From the NCBI GenBank assembly GCA_902509905.1, contig CABWZI010000004.1:48503-112502 (forward strand): a stretch of DNA of 64,000 bases, in the 5' to 3' direction. How positions within the stretch are numbered: position 1 is the stretch's first letter; the number at the start of each line of letters is the position of its first letter. The notes below the pieces were generated by a model, which made no database searches, was not told where the DNA came from, and worked only from the letters and a program-made list of their open reading frames with translations. Positions 1 through 6,959 of this stretch are shown in pieces. A program made the translations under genes and the position numbers. The DNA is from an uncultured Gammaproteobacteria bacterium (lineage in GTDB: Bacteria; Pseudomonadota; Gammaproteobacteria; PS1; Pseudothioglobaceae).

Positions 1-63
1 CTCTGACCTAACATCAAAGTTAACCTTTAAGTTTTTGACTTCAAGAATTTCCTGATTACTCAT
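1..63 (-). CDS. oppF: Peptide ABC transporter ATP-binding protein OppF, N-terminal fragment
   Basis: Only the first 21 codons lie in the window. They begin MSNQEILEVKNLKVNFDV, the usual opening strand of an OppF/DppF-type ATPase. The start ATG overlaps the TGA of the upstream oppD gene (ATGA), as expected for a translationally coupled oppBCDF operon. The call rests on this start and on gene order; the nucleotide-binding motifs are outside the window. Confidence 0.75.
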   Translation of the reverse strand, partial: MSNQEILEVKNLKVNFDVRSE

Positions 64-1028
64 GATATCTTTTCTTTAGCAACGTGACATGCCCTGAAGT
101 GATTATCACTCACTTTTGCTAGAACGGGTGAGTCACTATTACATTTGTCTAGTGTGTAATTACATCTAGGAGCGAAAGGACAGCCCTCTGGAGCCTTCAT
201 CATATTTGGAGGGTTGCCCGGAATTGTAGTCAACCTCTCCTCAGAGTCATTAAGCCTTGGAACCGCGCTCATTAACCCCTGAGTATATGGGTGGGTTGGT
301 GAGGAATATATGTCCTCTGTCTTACCAATTTCCATGATTTCACCGCCATACATCACTAGCATGTCATCACTGCTTCCTGCAACCACTCCAAGGTCATGAG
401 TAATAAGAATGATTGACATCCCAAAGTCTTTCTGTAGGTCTGCCAAAAGCTTCATAATTTGCGCCTGAACTGTAACATCAAGGGCAGTTGTTGGCTCATC
501 AGCAATGAGTAATTTAGGTCGACAAAGTAGTGACATAGCAATCATTACTCTCTGTCGCATACCTCCTGAAAATTCATGCGGATACATTCTGATACGGTTG
601 ACTGCATCCGGAATTCGAACTGCATCAAGCATACTGATAGATTGTTTTAGTGCATCTGATTTTGATAGGCCTTGGTGATGAATTAAAACTTCGGTCATCT
701 GCTCAGAGACTCTGACATAGGGATTAAGACTTGTCATAGGGTCTTGAAAAATCATGGCTATTTTTTCCGCTCTGATTTGATTTAATTTTTCATTAGATAG
801 GTTAAGGATCTCTTCGCCTTCAAACATGACACTGCCAGTAGCTTTGCCGTTATGATCAAGGAGTCCAGTCATTCCAAATACAGTTTGACTTTTTCCACTT
901 CCAGACTCGCCAACAATGGCTAAAATTTTTCCTTCATCAATAGAAAAGTTAACGTTGTTCACTGCACTCACTACGCCGTCTGCGGTTTCAAATTCAACCT
1001 TTAGATTTTTAACGTCAAGCAGACTCAT
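60..1028 (-). CDS. oppD: Peptide ABC transporter ATP-binding protein OppD
   Basis: This is one of the two cytoplasmic ATPases that power peptide import through OppBC. The 322-residue length is normal for the family. Walker A GESGSGKS is at residues 40-47, the Q-loop glutamine near 95, the signature FSGGMRQR at 153-160, and Walker B LLIADEPTTALD from 173. The C-terminal oligopeptide-transporter extension has the typical cysteine pattern (CPFAPRC followed by a third Cys), which in relatives can bind an iron-sulfur cluster. It lies directly downstream of oppC and overlaps oppF by four bases. OppD and DppD are hard to separate by sequence alone; the OppA-type binding protein in the same cluster favours Opp. 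Confidence 0.93.
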   Translation of the reverse strand: MSLLDVKNLKVEFETADGVVSAVNNVNFSIDEGKILAIVGESGSGKSQTVFGMTGLLDHNGKATGSVMFEGEEILNLSNEKLNQIRAEKIAMIFQDPMTSLNPYVRVSEQMTEVLIHHQGLSKSDALKQSISMLDAVRIPDAVNRIRMYPHEFSGGMRQRVMIAMSLLCRPKLLIADEPTTALDVTVQAQIMKLLADLQKDFGMSIILITHDLGVVAGSSDDMLVMYGGEIMEIGKTEDIYSSPTHPYTQGLMSAVPRLNDSEERLTTIPGNPPNMMKAPEGCPFAPRCNYTLDKCNSDSPVLAKVSDNHFRACHVAKEKIS

Positions 1029-1034
1029 TTTGGA

Positions 1035-1961
1035 CTACCTCTCCTTAGGGTCAAGCGCATCACGAAGGCCATCACCGATAAAGTAAAAACAAAAAAGACT
1101 GACGACAAAAAAAGCAAGTGGAAAGAGTAGTTGCCACTCCGTGTCATAACTAATAGTTCCTGCACCCTCTTTAATGAGAGCACCCCAGCTTGTTGAGGGC
1201 TCCTGAACTCCAAGCCCAAGGAATGAAATAAAGCTTTCAGCCAAGATTATCCCTGGAACCAGCAAGGTTGCATAAACTGCAACGATGCCTAATAAATTAG
1301 GAACAATATGCCTTGTAATAATTTTAAAATCACTGACACCAGTTACCCTAGCGGCCTCAATAAACTCTTTGTTCTTTAAGTTTAAAGTTTGACCACGAAC
1401 AATCCTACTCATATCCAGCCATGACAGAAGCCCAATTCCGATAAACAACATTCCAATAGACCTTCCAAAAACCACAAGAAGAAGAATTAGAACAAACATG
1501 TAAGGTATTGACATTAGTATGTCAACGATTCGCATCATGATTTGGTCTGTTCTTCCGCCTAGATAACCAGAGGTAGCGCCATAAAGCGTCCCAACAATGA
1601 CTGCAACAGTGGCCCCTAAAACTCCAACCATAAGGGATATTTGTGTCCCCTGTATCACCCTTGAGTATAGATCTCGGCCCAAGTCATCTGTCCCAAAGAA
1701 GTGACCACTTTCAATTGAAGGCATTCCAACTCTTGCAGCCGAACCCATAGCATTCCAATCAATTTGTTCATAACTCCAAACAGCAAAGTAAGGCCCAATG
1801 AAAGAGAATAAAACGATAGAAAGTAAAATAAAAAGGCTTATTGTTGCCGCTTTGTTTTGCATAAATCGCATGCGGGCATCCTTCCATAGTGAGCGACCTG
1901 CACCAGACTCAGAAAGGTTTTCTGCCATCTTTTTAATCTTGCCTTTTTTCCCTACTATCAT
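1035..1961 (-). CDS. oppC: Peptide ABC transporter permease OppC
   Basis: Inner-membrane permease of the oligopeptide importer, 308 residues. A cytoplasmic N-terminus is followed by a first membrane span near residues 38-60, a periplasmic segment with the family motif FGTDDLGRDLYSR, and a further set of spans. The EAA loop (EAARVTGVSDFKIITRHIVP) contacts the ATPases. The start is uncertain: the first ATG gives a basic MIVGKKGKIKK extension, while the ATG at residue 12 (MAENLSES) would also give a normal-length protein. It sits four bases after oppB and six before oppD, so it belongs to the same transcript. Confidence 0.93.
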   Translation of the reverse strand: MIVGKKGKIKKMAENLSESGAGRSLWKDARMRFMQNKAATISLFILLSIVLFSFIGPYFAVWSYEQIDWNAMGSAARVGMPSIESGHFFGTDDLGRDLYSRVIQGTQISLMVGVLGATVAVIVGTLYGATSGYLGGRTDQIMMRIVDILMSIPYMFVLILLLVVFGRSIGMLFIGIGLLSWLDMSRIVRGQTLNLKNKEFIEAARVTGVSDFKIITRHIVPNLLGIVAVYATLLVPGIILAESFISFLGLGVQEPSTSWGALIKEGAGTISYDTEWQLLFPLAFFVVSLFCFYFIGDGLRDALDPKER

Positions 1962-1965
1962 TTGA

Positions 1966-2889
1966 TTAATACCTTATTTTTGGATCAATCCATGCATACA
2001 ACAAATCGGCAATCAAGCTAAATAGAATGGTCAAGCTGCCGACAACAATTGTAATTCCCATCATGACTGAGTAGTCTCGGTTAAATGCTGCGTTTACAAA
2101 GAAGTAGCCCATGCCACCTGTTGAGAAATAAATATCAATAAGGACTGAACCTGTAATTAGTCCCACAAACGCTGGTCCAAGGTAAGAGATAACTGGAAGA
2201 AGTGAAGGCTTTAGTACGTGTCTAAAGAAAATAACCTTCGTTGGTAAGCCTTTGGATCTAGCTGTCCTGATGTAGTTTGTATTTAAAACTTCAAGCATAG
2301 AAGACCTTGTGATACGCGCAATAGAGGCCATATAGCTGGTAGAAAGAGCTATGACTGGCATAACAAGGTACTGCCACGCTCCCCCATTCCAGCCTCCTCC
2401 TGGAAGCCAGTCAAGCCACAAAGTGAAAACAATAATCAGCAAAGGCGCCATGACGAAGTTTGGAAGCACCTGAGCACCTATAGATACGCCAACAGCAAGA
2501 TAATCAATCCAAGTATTTTTTCGGATAGCTGCAATAGCGCCGAGGGGAATACCTACCCCAACCGCAACGATAAATGACCAGAATCCATACTTCAAGGTGA
2601 TTGGGAAGCCATGACCTATAATCTCATTGACCGTCCTGTCGTGATATTTATAAGAAGGTCCAAAATCAAACTCAGTAATGACGCCCCATAAATAGTTAAT
2701 CATTTGGCGCCATATTGGCTGATCTAAGCCATATTTAGCCTCTATGTTTGCAAGCACTTGCGCTGGTAATGGTCTCTCAGAGGTGAATGGCCCTCCAGGT
2801 GCAGCATGCATCAAGTAGAAGCTCACTGCTATAAGGATTAAGAGTGTCGGAATGGCAATTCCAATTCGCTTAATTATGTAGTTGATCAT
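1966..2889 (-). CDS. oppB: Peptide ABC transporter permease OppB
   Basis: First permease of the importer, 307 residues with about six membrane spans. The N-terminus MINYIIKRIGIAIPTLLILI is the standard OppB/DppB first span, followed by the periplasmic motif APGGPF, and the EAA-type loop TARSKGLPTKVIFFRHVLKPS is present. A strong terminator hairpin lies between oppA and this gene, so oppB-D probably receive only part of the oppA transcription. This fits the usual excess of binding protein over membrane parts. Confidence 0.94.
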   Translation of the reverse strand: MINYIIKRIGIAIPTLLILIAVSFYLMHAAPGGPFTSERPLPAQVLANIEAKYGLDQPIWRQMINYLWGVITEFDFGPSYKYHDRTVNEIIGHGFPITLKYGFWSFIVAVGVGIPLGAIAAIRKNTWIDYLAVGVSIGAQVLPNFVMAPLLIIVFTLWLDWLPGGGWNGGAWQYLVMPVIALSTSYMASIARITRSSMLEVLNTNYIRTARSKGLPTKVIFFRHVLKPSLLPVISYLGPAFVGLITGSVLIDIYFSTGGMGYFFVNAAFNRDYSVMMGITIVVGSLTILFSLIADLLYAWIDPKIRY

Positions 2890-2939
2890 ATCCGAAATTG
2901 ACCAGAAAGAAATTTATTGAATTATTGTACCGTACAAAC

Positions 2940-2974
2940 AAAAAAAAGCACCACACAATGATGTATGGTGCTTT
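2940..2974 (-). terminator. Intrinsic terminator/attenuator between oppA and oppB
   Basis: On the minus strand the stem AAAGCACCA / TGGTGCTTT (9 bp, 12-base loop) is followed by a T-tract, just after the oppA stop. Because the rest of the operon is downstream on the same strand, it probably acts as a partial terminator that lowers oppBCDF relative to oppA. This function is inferred. Confidence 0.75.
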
Positions 2975-2993
2975 ATTTTTTTAGAACTAAATG

Positions 2994-4619
2994 TTACTTC
3001 GCAACTTTATATAAATTACGAGAATACCAGTTTTGTTCTACGTTGTTATATGGCCAGCCCTTGACGTTAGTCTTAAGCATGAATACACCTGCGTAGTGGT
3101 ATACCGGAATCACTGGCATTTCATTTGCCAAGATTTCCTCAACGCGTGTGTAGTTAGCCGATGCATCGTCCATAGTTCTTGCATCTAACATTAATGAATC
3201 TACCTCAGCATTGCTGAATTTACCATCGTTATAACCAGATGGTGTTGTAAGTAGATCAAGGAATGTAGAAGCTTCGTTATAGTCACCACACCAAGCACCA
3301 CGAGCTAGCTCAAAGTCTTGAGAGCCACGCGTCTTCAGGAATGTTTTCCACTCCTGGTTAGCTAGTGTAACTTCAGCACCAAGTACCTCTTTCCACATTT
3401 GCTGAGCAGCAATTGCAATCTTCTTATGTCCTTCTGAAGTATTGTAGATGTACTCGAAGCTCAGCGGGTTTCCTGGACCATAACCTGCGTCAGTTAAAAG
3501 CTCTTGAGCTTTCGCTTCACGGTCTGCTTGAGACATTTGACCAAAAGCTACTGGAGGAACTTCAAAACCTGCAGTTGCACCAGGCGTAAAGGTGAATGCA
3601 TTAATTTGACCTGCCTGAAGAATCTTTTCAGTAATCACAGAACGATCAAGCGCGTATGCAAGTGCTTGACGAACCCTAACGTCTTTAAAGATTTCAGGAC
3701 CGCTATCTGACAAGTTAAATGTCATGTAATAGTTACAAAGTCTTGGGAATGAAGTCGCTTCATCAGGGTAATCCTGCTTCAAGCGAATAAATTGACCAGA
3801 AGGAACCGTACCTTTATCAAGCTCATTGGCTAGATAACGAGTGAAGTCAACATTCTCATCATTGATTACTAGAGCAACTACCTTTTCTAAAATAGTAGCA
3901 TCATCATTCCAATACATAGAGTTACGCTCGCGAACTGAACGTTCATTAGGAATGTGCTCAGTTAAAACATAAGCACCATTAGATACAATATTTCCTGGCT
4001 TAGTCCAATCATTTCCAAACGTTCTCACTCTCCATTCTGGAGTTGGGAATGTTGATGAATGAGTTGTCATTGCAGCAAAATAAGGAAGTGATGATGTTAA
4101 CCTTACCTCAAGAGTATGATTATCCAAAGCAGTGACACCTAGAGTTTCTGGTGATGCATCACCTGACATAACAGCCCCTACATTCTCAAGCGCCATAATT
4201 TCAGCGAACCAAGAATAAGGTGAAGCAGTAGCAGGATCTGCAAGACGCCTCCAAGCATAAACAAAGTCGTGAGCAGTAACAGGGTTACCGTCAGACCACA
4301 TTGCATTGTCACGAAGTGTAAATGTGTATACATCCTTTGCATCGTTAGTTGTATATCCAGTTGCTACACCTGGAACAAGATTACCATCAGCATCTTGATT
4401 CATTAAACCTTCAAAAAGGTCGCGAACAATGTCAGAACCAGAAACATCTTCAACAATTTGAGGGTCGACTGACGTGAATTCATCGAGCAAACTGTATGTG
4501 AATGTTTGATCATCAGCAAGAGTTTCTCCTGTTACTGGGTGAGTTGCAGCCATCACTGATGAGGATGCAAAAATCGCCAATAAGAAACCCGTAGCCAAAG
4601 ATTTTGGCAAATAGTTCAT
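2994..4619 (-). CDS. oppA: Periplasmic oligopeptide-binding protein OppA
   Basis: Substrate-binding protein of the peptide importer (SBP family 5), 541 residues. A Sec signal peptide covers about residues 1-24 (cleavage near SSVMA|A). The mature protein has the family hallmarks: an early LLDEFTSVDPQ segment, LFEGLMNQDADGNLVPGVA, and the WSDGNPVTAHDFVYAWRRL motif. The start follows a clear ribosome binding site (AAGGAGAG, seven bases upstream). No lipobox is visible, so it is a soluble periplasmic protein. It heads the oppABCDF cluster and has a roughly 300-base leader with small hairpins and a possible leader ORF. Confidence 0.94.
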   Translation of the reverse strand: MNYLPKSLATGFLLAIFASSSVMAATHPVTGETLADDQTFTYSLLDEFTSVDPQIVEDVSGSDIVRDLFEGLMNQDADGNLVPGVATGYTTNDAKDVYTFTLRDNAMWSDGNPVTAHDFVYAWRRLADPATASPYSWFAEIMALENVGAVMSGDASPETLGVTALDNHTLEVRLTSSLPYFAAMTTHSSTFPTPEWRVRTFGNDWTKPGNIVSNGAYVLTEHIPNERSVRERNSMYWNDDATILEKVVALVINDENVDFTRYLANELDKGTVPSGQFIRLKQDYPDEATSFPRLCNYYMTFNLSDSGPEIFKDVRVRQALAYALDRSVITEKILQAGQINAFTFTPGATAGFEVPPVAFGQMSQADREAKAQELLTDAGYGPGNPLSFEYIYNTSEGHKKIAIAAQQMWKEVLGAEVTLANQEWKTFLKTRGSQDFELARGAWCGDYNEASTFLDLLTTPSGYNDGKFSNAEVDSLMLDARTMDDASANYTRVEEILANEMPVIPVYHYAGVFMLKTNVKGWPYNNVEQNWYSRNLYKVAK

Positions 4620-4921
4620 ATTTCTCTCCTTAATAATAAAAAATTATAAATCCACCATATTTAAATGAGGATATACAGAAGTTTATACTTTTTTTAAGAA
4701 TAGAGCTAAGTTTTTCAGCAAATTACTATTGAAAACTTCATCATAAATTCATCATTTCAACACGAACAAAATCTGGACAATTAATATAATTTAATTTTGG
4801 TCTCCTAAGGCTATTGTGAGATTAGCCATAAATGATAGTAGTTTCTCTCACATCAAAGGTCCTCCTTTTCTTTGATTAACTACTACCACCCTTCTCTTAA
4901 TATAAGAATCAGTGTTCAAAC
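4620..4921 (-). promoter_or_regulatory. oppA leader region with optimal SD before a start-stop codon pair and competing hairpins
   Basis: A 300-base gap upstream of oppA. On the minus strand a perfect AAGGAGG lies seven bases before ATG-TGA (4853-4848). An overlapping GTG one base on would encode a nine-residue peptide ending at TAA. Just downstream, TGTGAGA/TCTCACA (4852-4846 with 4821-4815) and GGCTA/TAGCC (4827-4823 with 4813-4809) could form alternative stems that share bases. This looks like a translation-responsive leader, but that is inference; it could also be a gene remnant. No known riboswitch was recognised. Confidence 0.35.
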
Positions 4922-5365
4922 TTAAATAAACTTAATCTCTGTTTTTTCGAGCTCAATAATCCTTTCTTTAATCACTTCAGGTATGGATGTTTTTTTGTTT
5001 TTTTCGTAATCAAACATCACAACTTTAGCATCCCCAATAGCTACAAGCCTCTGATTATTATTACTAATCACAGCATACTTCATGGTGAAGTAATCATTAG
5101 CTATTGAGTCAACTCTTGCACCAATGACTATAGTATCTGGATATTTAAGCGGATAAATGAATTTGCACTGTGTAGATGCCAATATAGTTGAAATCCGGGA
5201 CTCAGTAAACAGGTTGTCTGAATTATTTTTTTCAAAATAAGCAATGCGAGCCTTTTGAAAGTATTTGAAATATTCAACATTATTTACGTGTTGAAGAGCG
5301 TCCATATCACCCCACTCAACATGCATTTCTAATTGAAAAGCAAACTCATCTAGTAATTTATTCAT
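4922..5365 (-). CDS. Hotdog-fold acyl-CoA thioesterase (YbgC/4-HBT family)
   Basis: 147 residues, the normal size for a single-domain 4-hydroxybenzoyl-CoA thioesterase-like protein. Residues 13-28 read LEMHVEWGDMDALQHVNN; the WGDMDALQHVNN stretch is the classic active-site motif of this family, with the Asp equivalent to the catalytic residue of 4-HBT and YbgC. The enzyme probably hydrolyses acyl-CoA thioesters in the cytoplasm; the substrate cannot be read from sequence. It stands alone between oppA and a divergently oriented TPR-methyltransferase gene. No Shine-Dalgarno sequence is obvious. Confidence 0.85.
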   Translation of the reverse strand: MNKLLDEFAFQLEMHVEWGDMDALQHVNNVEYFKYFQKARIAYFEKNNSDNLFTESRISTILASTQCKFIYPLKYPDTIVIGARVDSIANDYFTMKYAVISNNNQRLVAIGDAKVVMFDYEKNKKTSIPEVIKERIIELEKTEIKFI

Positions 5366-5418
5366 GATTAAATTTTATTATAGAAATAAGATATTAATGA
5401 GTCTAAAAATAGTTCAAA

Positions 5419-6549
5419 ATGATTTTTAAAAAAATATCTCTAAAAAATACTCGTTTATATTTAATGAAGCATTTAATTTTAGTTGAAGAGGCCAATCAGT
5501 TTGCCAAATTGAGTGAATTTAGTAAGGCTATTAGTTCTTATGAAGAGGCGATTTCAATTCAGCCAGGCTACGTAGAGGCCTACTACAATCTTGGTAACTT
5601 ATATCATCAGATGGGGGAGCTTGACAAAGCAGTCAGAAACTTTAAAAAAGTTGTAGCGTTAGATCCTGATTACTCAAAAGTGCATCCTAACAAAACACTT
5701 CTAGTCATTTATTTCTTCTCAAAAGGTGAAATTAATAACGCCCTAGAAACGCTCCAAGTATGGATTAAATCAAACCCAGATGATGCTCTTTTACTCAACA
5801 TGATGGGTGGCTGTTATTTGAGTCTAAGGGAATTTAAAATGTCAATTCAGAGTTATGAGAAAGCGCTTGAATTAAAACCAGATTATGCCATTCCTCAGCA
5901 CATGATTAACTCATTAAAAGGACACACAAGTAAATCACCGCCTAAAGAGTATGTTAAAAATCTTTTTGATGATTACGCTGAGAGATTTAATGATTCATTA
6001 GTTCAAGGTTTGCAATACAAACTTCCCTTCATAATTATCGACCTTATTCAAAATATATCTTCAAAATCTAGATTCACAAAAACGATTGATCTAGGTTGTG
6101 GAACTGGTCTGTCTGGAAACGGATTAAGTAAGATTAGCGAACACCTTAGCGGTATTGATATTTCTGAAAATATGATTTCGAAGGCAGATGAGCTTTATGT
6201 TTATGATAATTTGTATACTGGAGATATTGTTGAGGTACTGAATGCAGTCCAAGAAAATTTTGATTTATTTGTTGCTCTAGATGTTTTAATCTATGTTGGA
6301 GATGTTGAGTCCATATTTAATACCGTTCACAAATACTCTAATCCTGAATCAATCTTTGTTTTTTCAACTGAAATACAAGAAGAAAGTGGTTACTCGCTAC
6401 TATCAAGCTCAAGATATTCTCACTCTGATAGCTACATTATGAATCAAGCTTCTGAAAAATTTGTTTTGATCAAATCAAAAGATACAGTTATCAGAAAAGA
6501 GGGAAATAATTTGATTCATGGAAAAATATATTTTTTTAAGCCTGTATAG
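5419..6549 (+). CDS. TPR-repeat protein with C-terminal SAM-dependent methyltransferase domain
   Basis: 376 residues. Residues about 20-175 form at least three TPR units (for example AYYNLGNLYHQMGELDKAV and ALLLNMMGGCYLSLREFKMS). A class I methyltransferase domain follows, with motif I IDLGCGTGLSGNG near 225-237 and a post-I acidic stretch (LSGIDISENMISKA). The segment between them, starting PKEYVKNLFDDYAERFND, is typical of the TPR-methyltransferase fusions seen in alphaproteobacterial and marine genomes. The target is unknown; the TPR part suggests a protein or peptide partner. Translation may start instead at Met16 (5464). It ends just before the terminator that flanks the left end of the genomic island. 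Confidence 0.8.
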   Translation: MIFKKISLKNTRLYLMKHLILVEEANQFAKLSEFSKAISSYEEAISIQPGYVEAYYNLGNLYHQMGELDKAVRNFKKVVALDPDYSKVHPNKTLLVIYFFSKGEINNALETLQVWIKSNPDDALLLNMMGGCYLSLREFKMSIQSYEKALELKPDYAIPQHMINSLKGHTSKSPPKEYVKNLFDDYAERFNDSLVQGLQYKLPFIIIDLIQNISSKSRFTKTIDLGCGTGLSGNGLSKISEHLSGIDISENMISKADELYVYDNLYTGDIVEVLNAVQENFDLFVALDVLIYVGDVESIFNTVHKYSNPESIFVFSTEIQEESGYSLLSSSRYSHSDSYIMNQASEKFVLIKSKDTVIRKEGNNLIHGKIYFFKPV

Positions 6550-6563
6550 TTAATTGAACTGAT

Positions 6564-6593
6564 AAAAAAAGGCCTTCATCTCTGAAGGCCTTT
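6564..6593. terminator. Bidirectional terminator hairpin, original tRNA-Lys downstream terminator
   Basis: Stem AAAGGCCTTC / GAAGGCCTTT with loop ATCTCT, flanked by an A-tract on the left (a T-tract on the minus strand). It serves the plus-strand gene ending at 6549. Before island insertion it would have terminated the tRNA-Lys transcript. A diverged copy with the same loop context lies next to the intact tRNA at 20146-20175. Confidence 0.75.
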
Positions 6594-6596
6594 AGT

Positions 6597-6652
6597 TGTA
6601 TGGTGGGGCGTGAGCGATTCGAACGCTCGACCAGCGGATTAAAAGTCCGATG
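6597..6652 (-). repeat. Island attachment repeat (displaced tRNA-Lys 3' part), far end
   Basis: A 56-bp exact copy of 20181-20236. It contains the 3' 52 nucleotides of tRNA-Lys including the CCA end and the anticodon, and ends in the 5' side of the anticodon stem. It lacks the acceptor and D-arm 5' sequences, so it is not a functional tRNA. Core-site crossover within the anticodon arm is typical for tyrosine recombinases that target tRNA genes. Confidence 0.93.
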
Positions 6653-6660
6653 GCTTACAC

Positions 6661-6689
6661 CACCCATCTCAACAAGTTGAGGATGGGTG
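6661..6689. repeat. Strong inverted repeat beside the far attachment site
   Basis: CACCCATC and GATGGGTG form eight pairs, continued after one bulged base by TCAAC/GTTGA with a two-base loop. It begins eight bases inside the attachment repeat. There is no T-tract on either side, so it does not look like a terminator. It may be a recombination-accessory or replication structure; the function is unknown. Confidence 0.6.
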
Positions 6690-6773
6690 CCCTACCACAC
6701 CTATTCTAACAACAATCTTAGGTTTTCATGCAATGAACTCATTATAGCAAAAAACCAGCTTTTCAAAGACAAT

Positions 6774-6802
6774 TGCACGATTAGTGCACGAAATTTGCAC
6801 GA
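6774..6802 (+). repeat. Triple TGCACGA direct repeat, candidate integrase arm sites (far end)
   Basis: TGCACGA occurs at 6774, 6785 and 6796, exactly 11 bp apart, about one helical turn. The same motif occurs twice at 11-bp spacing at the integrase end (20109 and 20120). Iterated short repeats inside both ends of an integrative element match the layout of integrase arm-type or excisionase sites. Confidence 0.6.
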
Positions 6803-6911
6803 TTTTTTAAGGGGGTATGTATGCACCATGGGGGGTATCTAGTATGTATTTATAACAGTCGCACTTTTTAGGAAAGAAATAACTGTTTACCAGTTTGTTT
6901 ATTACTTCATG

Positions 6912-6940
6912 CATCAAACGAAATTTGGTCTCTAGTCCAA
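6912..6940 (+). repeat. Dispersed intergenic repeat, copy 1
   Basis: The core CATCAAACGAAATTTGG matches the repeat found at least six more times between 49.2 and 56.1 kb. Here the second half supplies the -35 region of the following gene. Confidence 0.7.
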
Positions 6941-6953
6941 GTTGACATATAAT
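6925..6953 (+). promoter_or_regulatory. Sigma-70 promoter giving a leaderless transcript
   Basis: TTGGTC (6925-6930), a 17-base spacer, then a perfect TATAAT (6948-6953). The ATG lies six bases after the -10, so transcription would start at or next to the start codon. There is no Shine-Dalgarno sequence. Confidence 0.7.
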
Positions 6954-6959
6954 TAGTGT

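Noticed and set aside
6597..6710. A second tRNA-Lys gene at the left end of the island
   Set aside because: Only the 3' 52 nucleotides match. The upstream sequence does not supply a matching acceptor strand or D-arm (GGTGTGG pairs with ACGCCCC at only four or five of seven positions), so it is a displaced fragment.
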